From HXMU1420-13 sp965249965 (GTDB lineage Bacteria; Bacteroidota; Rhodothermia; Balneolales; Balneolaceae), in NCBI GenBank assembly GCA_965249965.1, contig OZ252262.1, positions 3,410,001-3,474,000 on the forward strand: a stretch of DNA of 64,000 nucleotides. Reading direction: 5' to 3'. Position 1 is the first letter of the stretch. Every line of letters starts with the position of its first letter. Both the position numbers and the translations under genes were made by a program. The notes below the pieces were generated by a model. The model made no database searches and was not told the DNA's origin. It was given only the letters and a program-made list of their open reading frames with translations. Shown here one piece after another: positions 19,119-28,121 of this stretch.

Positions 19119-19871
19119 TTAATTGCTCATCATTGCCTTCATTATCATTTCCTGAAGGCTTATTAATTCAAGTCCGGCGGGCATTTCTACCATATCTTTA
19201 GCAATTCTGGATTTCTTTACTTTTGTTACTTCAAATAACGTCTCAGTTTTTCCTTTGTCTGTAACCTCAATTAACATCGGAAAGTTGCGTGATTTGAATT
19301 CCTGAGTCATTTGATTAACAGACTTGGACATTGAACCGGGCACATTGCTCCATGATTCCGTCAACATTCCCCAATCAATGTCTAAATCATTGGTTAACCA
19401 AATTGACATATATGAATTCTTTTCTTCATCACTTTGTACGCGAAGTTCGGTAGTTTTTAAACCCTCGATAGTTCGAATTTCGTTGGTATACCAATAGTTT
19501 TCAACTCCTTCTACTTCAGGCTCACCACCACTCATCATGCTGATCATGGAGAACATTCCTTCAAGCTCTTCTTTCGTAAATCGTAGAGCTTCTTTTTCTC
19601 CCATCATGATTACAAAATCGCGCATATCAGATCGGATCAGGATTCCGGATGCTTCCATCATTCCATCGGAAATATTGATTACATCCTCGCCCTTTATCAA
19701 AATTCGTTCTTGAGTGGTATATAGGTTTAAAACTTCAGCATCACCTTGCACGCCATTGTCATACGAGTATACATTCATGCTGATCTGCCCTTCAAACTGC
19801 GCATTCGCTACCTGCGATATTGTTAACAGCGCCATGATGGCCATTCCGAAAAGAATTTTGGGAAACTTCAT
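19119..19871 (-). CDS. Secreted DUF4412-like protein
   Basis: 250 aa with a signal peptide (residues 1-24, cleavage after VANAQ). The mature part is strand-rich and resembles DUF4412 proteins of Bacteroidota: FEGQISMNVYSY at the start, an 'ERILIKGED' strand, and a central YMSIWLTNDLDIDWG. Methionine is unusually frequent. Function unknown; probably periplasmic or outer-membrane associated. It lies 63 bases downstream of mnmA on the same strand. Confidence 0.6.
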   Translation of the reverse strand: MKFPKILFGMAIMALLTISQVANAQFEGQISMNVYSYDNGVQGDAEVLNLYTTQERILIKGEDVINISDGMMEASGILIRSDMRDFVIMMGEKEALRFTKEELEGMFSMISMMSGGEPEVEGVENYWYTNEIRTIEGLKTTELRVQSDEEKNSYMSIWLTNDLDIDWGMLTESWSNVPGSMSKSVNQMTQEFKSRNFPMLIEVTDKGKTETLFEVTKVKKSRIAKDMVEMPAGLELISLQEMIMKAMMSN

Positions 19872-19934
19872 AAATCCTGAATTTGATTGATAATTCTGTC
19901 GCTTTAACGAACGATTGGCAACTCTTGTTTCGTA

Positions 19935-21065
19935 TTAAGCAGTAATTAAATCTTCGAAGCCAACATTCACTTTTTTGATCCAGCCACCGGCAACAACATC
20001 ATTGCCTTCGTAACAAACCACAGCTTGTCCTGGTGTAATCGCTTCACGACCTGCAGGAAAATGAACTTTTACTTCGTCATCACCAGTTTGCTCGATAGTT
20101 CCATGAGCACCTTCATCATTGTAACGTATTGCACCGATGATGTCCATCCCACCATCAGGAATTCGGTCATATTTAATCAAATTCAACTCTTTTGCGATGA
20201 GCGTGGAACTTACCAAATCACCTTTTTCCCCAATTGTGATAGTGTTAGAAAAGGGATTGATATGTGTTACATACACAGGTTTACCCATTGGTAAATTTAA
20301 ACCACGTCGTTGGCCGATTGTATAAAATGGATACCCTTCATGCTCACCAAGAATATTTCCATCTTTATCAACGAACTTACCGCCTTTCAATTCTTTGATT
20401 ACATCTGGTTTTTTATCCCGTAAAAATCGGCGATAATCATCGTCCGGTACAAAACAGATTTCATACGAATCGGGCTTGTTTGCCACGTTTAATAACCCAT
20501 GATCTTCTGCTATTTGACGGATTTCTGTTTTTGAGTATCCGCCTAATGGAAAAATTGTGCGTGCTAAATGTTCCTGAGCAACTCCCCATAACGCATAGGA
20601 TTGATCTTTTCGGGGATCTAATCCACGGGAAATCAAAAACCGACCATTTTCTTCACGAACTCGTGCATAATGGCCTGTAGAAATATAATCACAACCTAAA
20701 TTATCGGCACGTTTTAAGAGTGCTGCCCACTTAATGTGCGTATTGCAAAGCACACATGGATTTGGAGTTCTTCCACCCAAATAGTCATCTACAAAACGAT
20801 CGATTACCCAATCGCCAAATTCTTCGCGTATATCCACGATAAAATGTTTGAAACCAAGATTCACGGCAATGTGACGGGCATCGTTCATACTCTCTACCGT
20901 GCAACAACCCGTTTCTTTCCCATTACTGCCACCACTTCGGTGATAGTCCCAGGTTTTCATGGTGATACCAATCACCTCATAGCCTTGTTCGTGGAGCATC
21001 ACTGCAGCAACGGAGGAATCTACTCCTCCACTCATCGCCACTAATACTCTACCTTTTTTACTCAT
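19935..21065 (-). CDS. mnmA: tRNA-specific 2-thiouridylase
   Basis: 376 aa. It adds sulfur to U34 of Lys, Glu and Gln tRNAs. The PP-loop SGGVDSSVAA is at residues 11-20, the catalytic Cys in NPCVLCNTHIKW near 103, and the second Cys in SYEICFVPDDDYR near 203. GLDPRKDQSYALWG and FYTIGQRRGL confirm the family. The bacterial form is expected in the cytosol. Secure. Confidence 0.97.
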   Translation of the reverse strand: MSKKGRVLVAMSGGVDSSVAAVMLHEQGYEVIGITMKTWDYHRSGGSNGKETGCCTVESMNDARHIAVNLGFKHFIVDIREEFGDWVIDRFVDDYLGGRTPNPCVLCNTHIKWAALLKRADNLGCDYISTGHYARVREENGRFLISRGLDPRKDQSYALWGVAQEHLARTIFPLGGYSKTEIRQIAEDHGLLNVANKPDSYEICFVPDDDYRRFLRDKKPDVIKELKGGKFVDKDGNILGEHEGYPFYTIGQRRGLNLPMGKPVYVTHINPFSNTITIGEKGDLVSSTLIAKELNLIKYDRIPDGGMDIIGAIRYNDEGAHGTIEQTGDDEVKVHFPAGREAITPGQAVVCYEGNDVVAGGWIKKVNVGFEDLITA

Positions 21066-21208
21066 GGTTTTCTTACATCTGGATTAGCGAGCAAAGATAC
21101 AGCTTTTTTAATTCTGGTTCGTGATGGCTTCATTGTTATTCGTTATTTGAGGGATAGTCTCACTTGATGTTTGCTGATAAGAAATTGATTTTGTTTTTTT
21201 AGCACATT

Positions 21209-21445
21209 ATGGAAGCAAGTGAATCGTTAGTTTATCTACTCCAATTAGCTCATGAGGAACTTGACATATTTGAACAATTATCATTTATCCTTTCACTTGA
21301 ACCTTTTCATCGTAAATCAGCCTTGAATTCTTTGGTTGATGAAATGAAAATTAAAGGTGCCCCAGAAGAAATTATTGAAGCGATGTCTGTTCTACTTGAT
21401 AATAAAATCGCACAAAAAGCCAAAGAAATCATGCACCAGAGCTAA
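21209..21445 (+). CDS. Small helical protein of unknown function
   Basis: 78 aa, almost wholly helical by composition, acidic, with no signal peptide or membrane segment. The pattern ELDIFEQLSFILSLEPFHRKSALNSLV suggests a small helix bundle. I recognise no family. It sits alone between divergent mnmA and the glycoside hydrolase gene, 67 bases upstream of the latter on the same strand. Coding potential is moderate: ATG start, sensible composition. Confidence 0.5.
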   Translation: MEASESLVYLLQLAHEELDIFEQLSFILSLEPFHRKSALNSLVDEMKIKGAPEEIIEAMSVLLDNKIAQKAKEIMHQS

Positions 21446-21512
21446 ATAATCCTTTCCAAATCTCGCGATTTTGAACTAGTTTATTCTTTCAACTTATTTC
21501 AAAATCAACAGC

Positions 21513-23306
21513 ATGAAATCTCTCCTTTTATCACTCGCATTTGTACTGATGGCAACTCTAACTCAAGCTCAACCTATCCCCGTCGAATTAGTTCAAACTG
21601 AGAACGGCTGGCAGCTTCTGCGAGGTGGTGAACCTTTCGAATTGAAAGGAGCAGGTGGCGAGAATGCATGGGAATTATTAGTTGAATCTGGAGGAAATGC
21701 AACGAGAACATGGGGAGTTGGCGACGATTTAATGGATCAACTTGATGAGGCGCATGAATTGGGTTTGGCAGTAGTTGTAGGTCATTGGCTTGGTCATGAA
21801 CGCCACGGTTTTGATTACAGCAATGAAGAAATGGTGCAAGAGCAGTTTGATCGTGTAAAACGAGATGTGCTGAAATACAAAGATCACCCGGCTGTACTAA
21901 TGTGGGGAATTGGTAATGAGATGGAAGGATTTGATTCGGGTGATAATCCAAAAATCTGGCAGCACGTTCAGGATATCGCCTTAATGATCAAAGAAGTTGA
22001 TCCAAATCACCCAACAATGACTGTTACTGCAGAAATAGGCGGAGGTCGAATCGAATCAATAAATAACATTGCAAGCGCCATCGATATTCATGGTGTAAAC
22101 TCTTATGGTGGCTTTCCGTCGTTAATTGAACGTTACAAAGCAGCCGGTGGAACCAAACCAGTTATTATCACTGAATTTGGTCCACCAGGTACCTGGGAAG
22201 TAGGTTCAAACTCATTTGGCGCACCTCTTGAATTAACCAGTACACAAAAGGCAAATGTGTATAGAGATGCTTACATCAATGGATGTCAAAATCAATCTGA
22301 AGTTTGTTTAGGTGGATTTGCATTTATCTGGGGATATAAAATGGAAGCTACCGCCACCTGGTTTGGTATGTTTTTACCGACTGGTGAAAAGTTAGGTGCC
22401 GTTGATGTAATGACTGAAATTTGGACAGGTGAAAAACCGGAAAACTTATCACCAGAAATTGAGCGGTTTGAATTGATAGGTTCAAATATTGTGAATTCAG
22501 GGGATCAAATTAACATCGTATTGGAAGTCTCTGATCCCGATGAAGACGAGTTATCAGTTGAATGGACTGTTCTTGGAGAAGCAGCTGAATATTTTACCGG
22601 GGGTGATGCACAGGCGGTTCCAATGGAACTTGATGGAATAATAACTGAATCTACTTTAAATGGAGCAACATTAACTGCACCAAAAGAAGGGATTTATCGT
22701 GTGTATGTTGCTATAAATGATGGAAAAGGAGCTGCAGCTGTTGCAAATATTCCTTTTAAGGTGAATGAAATTCCTGCTAATTCTAATATCGAGTCCTCAC
22801 AAACCCGACTCAAATTGCCTGTTACAGTTTTCGCAGATAATGCACCCCAACCATGGACACCATCGGGATGGATGGGAAATGCAGAAAAACTAGAAATGGA
22901 TTGGGAGTTTACTGAAACAACACATTCTGGTGAGAAAGCAATGAAAATTTATTACCGTGCTTATGACAATTGGGTTGGTGTTACCTGGCAGCATCCAAGT
23001 AATGACTGGGGCGAACAACCTGGTGGATATGATTTAACTGGTGCTGAAAAGCTCACTTTTTGGGCAAAAGGAGCAAAAGGTGGAGAAAAAGTATCTTTTG
23101 GTGTTGGGATATTAAAACAAGATCGGGAATATTTTGACACTGCTTTTGCTGAGTTGAAGGATGTAAAACTCTCAGACGAATGGAAACAATATACGATTGA
23201 TCTAAAGGGTCAGGACTTAAGCCGAATTAAAACTCCCTTCTACTGGACGCTCGGAAGTCCGGGAATACCTGTTACTTTCTATCTGGATGACATCCAATTT
23301 GAGTGA
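21513..23306 (+). CDS. Secreted clan-A glycoside hydrolase with binding domain
   Basis: 597 aa with a signal peptide (residues 1-19). Residues 30-310 form a TIM-barrel like the catalytic domain of GH2/GH5 enzymes. The acid/base Glu lies in WGIGNEMEG near residue 135, and the nucleophile Glu in IITEFGPPGTWEV near 221; AVVVGHWLG and GVNSYGG support the barrel. An Ig-like domain follows (about 315-425), then a C-terminal beta-sandwich (430-597) reminiscent of CBM11-like modules. It probably acts on a beta-linked glycan outside the cytosol. I cannot assign an exact GH family. Confidence 0.8.
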   Translation: MKSLLLSLAFVLMATLTQAQPIPVELVQTENGWQLLRGGEPFELKGAGGENAWELLVESGGNATRTWGVGDDLMDQLDEAHELGLAVVVGHWLGHERHGFDYSNEEMVQEQFDRVKRDVLKYKDHPAVLMWGIGNEMEGFDSGDNPKIWQHVQDIALMIKEVDPNHPTMTVTAEIGGGRIESINNIASAIDIHGVNSYGGFPSLIERYKAAGGTKPVIITEFGPPGTWEVGSNSFGAPLELTSTQKANVYRDAYINGCQNQSEVCLGGFAFIWGYKMEATATWFGMFLPTGEKLGAVDVMTEIWTGEKPENLSPEIERFELIGSNIVNSGDQINIVLEVSDPDEDELSVEWTVLGEAAEYFTGGDAQAVPMELDGIITESTLNGATLTAPKEGIYRVYVAINDGKGAAAVANIPFKVNEIPANSNIESSQTRLKLPVTVFADNAPQPWTPSGWMGNAEKLEMDWEFTETTHSGEKAMKIYYRAYDNWVGVTWQHPSNDWGEQPGGYDLTGAEKLTFWAKGAKGGEKVSFGVGILKQDREYFDTAFAELKDVKLSDEWKQYTIDLKGQDLSRIKTPFYWTLGSPGIPVTFYLDDIQFE

Positions 23307-23461
23307 TTTTTAAGCGTCTTTAAGAACACTAATACTATTCTTATTGCTAGAATAGCCTAGAATTATTTATTACAGGTTATCATTAATTATACATTTGCAA
23401 TTTCATTTGGAAACGGTAGGCTCTGTGCCTTATATTTGTAGGAGTTACTTGAAACTAAAAC

Positions 23462-23488
23462 AGCTGGCAGCATTAGCCGGCTTTTTTT
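23462..23488 (+). terminator. Rho-independent terminator
   Basis: Arms AGCTGGC (23462-23468) and GCCGGCT (23476-23482) with one G-T pair, a 7-base loop, then a run of seven T. It lies 155 bases after the glycoside hydrolase stop and before the DsrE gene. The bases between show no gene. Confidence 0.75.
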
Positions 23489-23544
23489 ATGACCGGTTTT
23501 TGCCATAGCTTCACTTGCAAACCGATGAACTAATTCGATAATTA

Positions 23545-24078
23545 ATGAAACGTTTTCTCTTATTCTTTTTTGTAGCCTTGATAACCATTTCAGCAAAAGC
23601 TCAGGTGGCTCAATTTCCTATTGTAAAAGACTTTGGTGGCATTTATGAAATTGAAGGTGCTACAGAACTTGATTCTGAAATGACATATAACATTGTTATT
23701 GATTTAAAAACACTGCAACGAGATAAGGAAAGTATCAATCAGGGATTGAATAATGTAGCTCGTTTAATGAATCTTCACGGACTTGGCGGAGTCAGACCTG
23801 AAAATCTGGATGTTGCCGTGGTAGTGCATGGCAGTGCTACCGATGTAATTATAGATAATGATGCCTATCAAAAAAGATATGAGCTGGACAACCCTAATAT
23901 CGCATTGATAACGGCACTTAAAGAAGCGGGTGCCCGAGTTTATGTTTGTGGCCAATCGTTGTTATCACGACAATATGCACGCGATGAAATAAATGAAGAA
24001 GTTATTGTAGCTTTATCAATGCTTACAACGTACACCACGTATGTACATCAAGGATATGTACCGTTGGTCTTTAACTAG
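23545..24078 (+). CDS. Secreted DsrE/DsrF-like protein
   Basis: 177 aa with a signal peptide (residues 1-19, cleavage after AKAQ). The mature part fits the DsrE/DsrF-like fold: YNIVIDL strand, a helix with GLNNVARLMNLHG, VAVVVHGSAT, and ARVYVCGQSL with a single conserved Cys where DsrE proteins carry their sulfur-accepting residue. Secreted members are common in Bacteroidota and their role is unclear. The next gene starts 9 bases after its stop. Confidence 0.75.
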   Translation: MKRFLLFFFVALITISAKAQVAQFPIVKDFGGIYEIEGATELDSEMTYNIVIDLKTLQRDKESINQGLNNVARLMNLHGLGGVRPENLDVAVVVHGSATDVIIDNDAYQKRYELDNPNIALITALKEAGARVYVCGQSLLSRQYARDEINEEVIVALSMLTTYTTYVHQGYVPLVFN

Positions 24079-24087
24079 CTTCCACTT

Positions 24088-24495
24088 GTGAAATCAAAAC
24101 ATCTGTTAATCGGATTACTGGCACTTATTATCTGCTTCACAATAATCTCATTCTATTTTGGTGCAAGCTATTTAGAAATGAATTTCTTTGGATTAGTTCC
24201 GATTGGCAATCTTTTAATTCCATTTGGTCTTATTTCTTTTCCTTTTTTATCAATGCTCCTTTTTCAGAATAAAAAAGGGTTCAGAACTCTAAACTTGATA
24301 TCTATAGTACTTAGCCTACTATGGTTTCCGATTGGTTTTTTTCTTTCCGGAAATGTTGATCTCAATTTCATTAATGATGCTAGTGATTCCGCTCTTTTTA
24401 AAAAAATCACTTATGTAACAATTGGATATATAGTATCAAGTTTCTTGATTTCAGTAATAGTTACATTCCGCCACAAAAAGAAAAACGTCAACTAA
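24088..24495 (+). CDS. Four-helix membrane protein of unknown function
   Basis: 135 aa with a GTG start 9 bases after the DsrE gene, so probably one operon. Four hydrophobic helices are visible (about residues 5-27, 33-55, 66-85, 107-128). It ends in a basic tail (RHKKKNVN) that is probably cytosolic. No family recognised. Its stop abuts the stop of the convergent HNH gene. Confidence 0.6.
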   Translation: MKSKHLLIGLLALIICFTIISFYFGASYLEMNFFGLVPIGNLLIPFGLISFPFLSMLLFQNKKGFRTLNLISIVLSLLWFPIGFFLSGNVDLNFINDASDSALFKKITYVTIGYIVSSFLISVIVTFRHKKKNVN

Positions 24496-24996
24496 CTAGG
24501 TCATGTACAAATAAGGCTTCCAGGGTTCCTGAACATTCCCATTGTAATCACGGAAAAATGTAATTGGTACCGGACGATAAGGCTTTTTATCAAGAGGCAT
24601 ATTTACCTCTTTTGGGGTTTTACTTCCCTTTTTCACATTACATTTTTCACAGGCAGTTGTGAGGTTTTCCCAAACATCTTTCCCACCCCTACTTTTAGGA
24701 ATCACATGATCGATGGTCAGATCAGACTTTTTTCCGCAGTACATGCAGGTGAAATTATCTCGGCGCATAATATTTCTTCGTGATAAAACCACCTTGCTAT
24801 AAGGTATTCTGATATAATTTCTCAATCGAATTACAGATGGAAATTGATACGCCTTTCTAATGGTTCTCAGTTCTTTTTCAGGATCATCGTGTAATAATTC
24901 AGCTTTATCTAAAAAGATAAGTTTCATCGAGCGTTGCACCGAGCATATACTCAGCGGTTGATAGTCTTGATTCAGAACAAGTACATTAGCGTTCAT
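24496..24996 (-). CDS. HNH endonuclease
   Basis: 166 aa. The HNH motif is complete: CMYCGKKSDLTIDHVIPKSR, then WENLTTACEKCN, giving the two CxxC zinc pairs and the catalytic His. The N-terminus NANVLVLNQDYQPLSICSV is typical of the stand-alone 'HNH endonuclease' found in many Bacteroidota and Cyanobacteria. It is not beside a restriction methylase or phage genes, so it is probably a housekeeping or DNA-repair type. Cytosolic. Confidence 0.88.
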   Translation of the reverse strand: MNANVLVLNQDYQPLSICSVQRSMKLIFLDKAELLHDDPEKELRTIRKAYQFPSVIRLRNYIRIPYSKVVLSRRNIMRRDNFTCMYCGKKSDLTIDHVIPKSRGGKDVWENLTTACEKCNVKKGSKTPKEVNMPLDKKPYRPVPITFFRDYNGNVQEPWKPYLYMT

Positions 24997-25076
24997 TACG
25001 TATTAACCTTTTGAAGTTGGGGTTTTAAGGTATGTAGATGATTTCTTTTGAAGAGAACGCAGGATGGAGTTGATAT

Positions 25077-25107
25077 AAAAAAAGCGTACAAGCCAATGCC
25101 TGTACGC
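25077..25107 (-). terminator. Terminator of the PiT-like permease gene
   Basis: On the minus strand a ten-base-pair stem (outer arms GCGTACA/TGTACGC, inner pairs including one G-T) around a four-base loop, followed by seven T (A run 25077-25083 on +). Confidence 0.88.
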
Positions 25108-25135
25108 CTCATAATCATATATTTTGGCTTTAATA

Positions 25136-26281
25136 TCAAATACCAATCATGCCAAGTAATTCGTTTCTCACGTCAGCGTTGATTGAGATAGCAAGTAAAA
25201 TTGATACTAATAACCCAAAGAGTGCATATGAAAGATCCTTAAAGATGATCTTGATTACTTTTGGAAGGGGCTTACCCACACCAACTGCATCCATGATACT
25301 CATACCAATTTCACGACCGGCCAAAAGTCCTAAGAAAACCCACGTAGTACTCATCGGTACGGTACTAATTGTTAATTTATACACTAACAGAATGGCATAA
25401 ATGAAATCAATCATAGTTGCAGATCGAATATCAGTAACTCGTGATTTTTCGGTTACAATTTGCTGAATTCGGTCGCCTCTTAGATAAAAAAGGATTCCAA
25501 GTCCAAAGAAAATAAAGGCCGCAAAACCAACAAACTCCCCGAATCCAAGGGAACGCGGAAGATAAACCGCAATATTTGCTGCATCTTGCATTATCCAAAC
25601 ACCCCATAGCGTACCCGACGTAAGCCATTGAAGTGGCAACCAATATTTTGGGGCTTTTGTATTTGAAAATTTCTTTTCAACAGTTTTTGTAACTACTAGC
25701 CACACAATAAGACCTAGAATAAATGCTAATCCATATCCACTTAAACTCTTACCAAGTACAGAGGTGATAGCAGCGGCATCGGTTGCAAAACAACTAAGAA
25801 TCAAGAATGTAGTTGAAACGGGCATTCTCATTCTGGTTAGAATAAGCAAGAAAATTGGTGCCGCTACCTGTAAGAAAGTGAAGCTTTCAGGTGCTTTATC
25901 AAAACCCTTCGACGATAAACGTTGCCAGCTTACATCACCATCAAATTGCACCCAACTAAGAGTAACTACAAACAGAAAAATTCCACCGATGAATAACCAA
26001 AGTACCCACCATTTTTTATCCTGATTGGATGCTAGAAAAGTTCCAATCGTTTGAATGGAATCATTTGCAATTGCAGAATACCCTGCAAAAATAAAACCTA
26101 CCCACATTGCAATTTGTGTATATGGGGTAGCTACTGCTGCTGCAAAAAAGAAAAGGCCAATTAAACCTACAAAAATCTGTTCTTGCTTTATTACCTGAAA
26201 GAAACTTGTTGGGATAAGGCTTTCTGCAAAACTGGTACCATTGCCGTTACCATTCCCCTTGTTATTATCATTGTTTGCCAT
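25136..26281 (-). CDS. PiT-like integral membrane permease
   Basis: 381 aa with about ten hydrophobic helices. After a hydrophilic Asn/Gly-rich start (residues 1-17) the first repeat holds SAIANDSIQTIGTF, which resembles the GANDVANAxGT signature of PiT phosphate transporters. Two copies of a P-x-STT motif (MPVSTTF and VPMSTTW) match the PVSTTH motif of that family. These are divergent, so phosphate or sulfate transport is an inference. It has its own terminator and no partner gene such as a PhoU-like regulator beside it. Confidence 0.55.
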   Translation of the reverse strand: MANNDNNKGNGNGNGTSFAESLIPTSFFQVIKQEQIFVGLIGLFFFAAAVATPYTQIAMWVGFIFAGYSAIANDSIQTIGTFLASNQDKKWWVLWLFIGGIFLFVVTLSWVQFDGDVSWQRLSSKGFDKAPESFTFLQVAAPIFLLILTRMRMPVSTTFLILSCFATDAAAITSVLGKSLSGYGLAFILGLIVWLVVTKTVEKKFSNTKAPKYWLPLQWLTSGTLWGVWIMQDAANIAVYLPRSLGFGEFVGFAAFIFFGLGILFYLRGDRIQQIVTEKSRVTDIRSATMIDFIYAILLVYKLTISTVPMSTTWVFLGLLAGREIGMSIMDAVGVGKPLPKVIKIIFKDLSYALFGLLVSILLAISINADVRNELLGMIGI

Positions 26282-26451
26282 TGAACTTATTTATTTGTTG
26301 ATCACATTTATTAAAACTTTAAATAATAGGCAGGCAATGTTAATTTATCATTAACTAAGCGTTATTCTATTATAACGCCTTCTCAGAATATTGAATTCTA
26401 TGCTTGTGAATGGAGTTTTAAAAGTATAGTATTGTGCCGATAATTTTTGGT

Positions 26452-26856
26452 ATGGAAAATTCATTTAAACTCGAACTGATATCTACTTACGAAGAACTTG
26501 AACGCGTTGAAGGGTTACTCAACGACCTTCAGCTAGCACTCGGCTTTGATGATGAGTTCTATGCACGACTCATGCTCACCGTCAGTGAAGCGGCAACCAA
26601 TGCTGTTGTTCATGGCAATGATCTAGATGCTTCAAAAAAAGCAACGATTATAGCTGAGGTAAGTGACTCAGAATTGATTTTTACAACCACTGATGAAGGC
26701 GAGGGTTTTGTGCCGGATGATGTACCGAATCCTCTAGATGAAGAAAATCTACTTAAACCCTCCGGACGCGGAGTATTTTTAATGCAGGAATATGCTGATG
26801 GCGTCGAATATCAGAATGAGGGTAGAACTTTGATTTTGAAATTTAATCTACCTTAA
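26452..26856 (+). CDS. RsbW-like anti-sigma serine kinase
   Basis: The frame is open from a GTG at 26434, but I prefer the ATG at 26452 (134 aa), which starts directly at the domain (ENSFKLELIST). The HATPase_c fold of SpoIIAB/RsbW proteins is clear: N-box TVSEAATNAVVHGN, then TDEGEGFVPDD and the late glycine box SGRGVFLMQEYADG. Such proteins bind a sigma factor or phosphorylate an anti-anti-sigma (STAS) partner. No STAS or phosphatase gene is adjacent. The last 4 bases overlap the convergent pseudouridine synthase gene. Confidence 0.85.
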   Translation: MENSFKLELISTYEELERVEGLLNDLQLALGFDDEFYARLMLTVSEAATNAVVHGNDLDASKKATIIAEVSDSELIFTTTDEGEGFVPDDVPNPLDEENLLKPSGRGVFLMQEYADGVEYQNEGRTLILKFNLP

Positions 26857-27581
26857 GAAACTAATTTCAAAAAATACTCGGGCATTGTTGTTTTGAAGCT
26901 CATCAATTCTTTCGTTTCTGGGTGAGTTATGGTAATTGAAGCCGCATGAAGTGTTAGGCGTTTAATTCCTTTTTCTTTTCCACCATACATTTTATCCCCT
27001 ACTACAGGATTTCCTTTCTCCGAAAAATGTACTCGTATTTGATTTTTCCGTCCGGTTAATAAATTAATCTCGACCAGACTGTACTTTTCCGATTCTTTGA
27101 TCACTTTGTATTCGGTTCTGGAAAGTTTGCCAATCTCATGATCGTTAGTAGAATACACCCGATGAATTTTATTCTCGGTTAAATAAGAACTGATGATACC
27201 CGATTTCTTTTCCAATATACCATGCACCACCGTGAAATAGGTTTTTGTAGTTTCTTTCCAATGATCCTGTAAAAACTCTTTGGCAGTTTGTGTTTTTGCA
27301 AAAATCATGATCCCCGAAGTATCTCTGTCCAATCGGTGAACTATAAATAGTTCGCTCTTCGACTTTGCATTCCCTTTTTTCACATAGTTTGTAAGTAAAG
27401 CAAACACTGTATTTTCAGATTCTTTAGCATTGGCTACGGTAAGTAAACCATGAATCTTTTCTATAACTAGTATATCGTGGTCCTCGAATAGAATTGTGAT
27501 TCCTCTTGGATGAAATCGCTTTGGGGAAGGCTTAAATTTTTTCCGTTGATTTTTCATTACCCAGAGTAGGGATTTAATCAC
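26853..27581 (-). CDS. RluA-family pseudouridine synthase
   Basis: 242 aa; the start may be 24 bases further in at the ATG at 27557. The catalytic motif HRLDRDTSGIMIFAKT is complete, with the nucleophile Asp. LLTGRKNQIRVHFSEKGNPVVGD is the second signature. There is no N-terminal S4 domain, so it resembles RluA/RluC-core or TruC-type enzymes rather than RluD. It isomerises uridines in rRNA or tRNA; the exact target cannot be read. A terminator for the upstream trxA gene separates the two. Confidence 0.88.
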   Translation of the reverse strand: MIKSLLWVMKNQRKKFKPSPKRFHPRGITILFEDHDILVIEKIHGLLTVANAKESENTVFALLTNYVKKGNAKSKSELFIVHRLDRDTSGIMIFAKTQTAKEFLQDHWKETTKTYFTVVHGILEKKSGIISSYLTENKIHRVYSTNDHEIGKLSRTEYKVIKESEKYSLVEINLLTGRKNQIRVHFSEKGNPVVGDKMYGGKEKGIKRLTLHAASITITHPETKELMSFKTTMPEYFLKLVS

Positions 27582-27607
27582 TAGAAAAGAGCTTGTTTTT
27601 TTGATGT

Positions 27608-27640
27608 AAAAAAAGCCGCTTCACTTTCGTAAAACGGCTT
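27608..27640 (-). terminator. Terminator of trxA
   Basis: On the minus strand a 12-base-pair stem (AAGCCG...CGGCTT outer pairs, some G-T pairs inside) closes a GAAA tetraloop and is followed by seven T (A run 27608-27614 on +). Confidence 0.92.
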
Positions 27641-27669
27641 AATTTCTATATCAGAAAAAAAGCAAAAGC

Positions 27670-27996
27670 TTAGTTTAGCTGCGCCTCTAATTGTTTAGTA
27701 AGGTGTGTTTTTGGAACCGCACCAATAATCTGATCTACAACTTCTCCATCCTTAAAAATCAACAAAGCAGGAATAGAACGAATTCCATATTTCACAGAAA
27801 CTTCCGGATTCAAATCTACATTTACTTTTCCAATTTTTGCTTTGCCTTCATATTCACCGGCCATTTCCTCTACAACTGGACCAATCATACGGCAAGGACC
27901 GCACCACTCTGCCCAGAAATCAACTAATACAGGATGCTCAGATTGCAGTACTTCTTGCTCGAAGTTGCCATCGGTGAATTCAACAGTTTTCGACAT
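27670..27996 (-). CDS. trxA: Thioredoxin
   Basis: 108 aa, the normal length. The active site AEWCGPCRMIGP is at about residues 29-40, with the cis-Pro in RSIPALLIF. It is a general cytosolic disulfide reductant. It is 125 bases downstream of dnaE on the same strand and has its own terminator. Secure. Confidence 0.97.
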   Translation of the reverse strand: MSKTVEFTDGNFEQEVLQSEHPVLVDFWAEWCGPCRMIGPVVEEMAGEYEGKAKIGKVNVDLNPEVSVKYGIRSIPALLIFKDGEVVDQIIGAVPKTHLTKQLEAQLN

Positions 27997-28121
27997 AATA
28001 GTTACCTATGGTTTATTTAAAATACTCTATCAAATTTCGACGGTAAATATCGTAAGAAATTTGGCTTTGTACACATTGTTATTCATTATCGGCGACATCG
28101 TCACCACTTATACTTGCTTGT

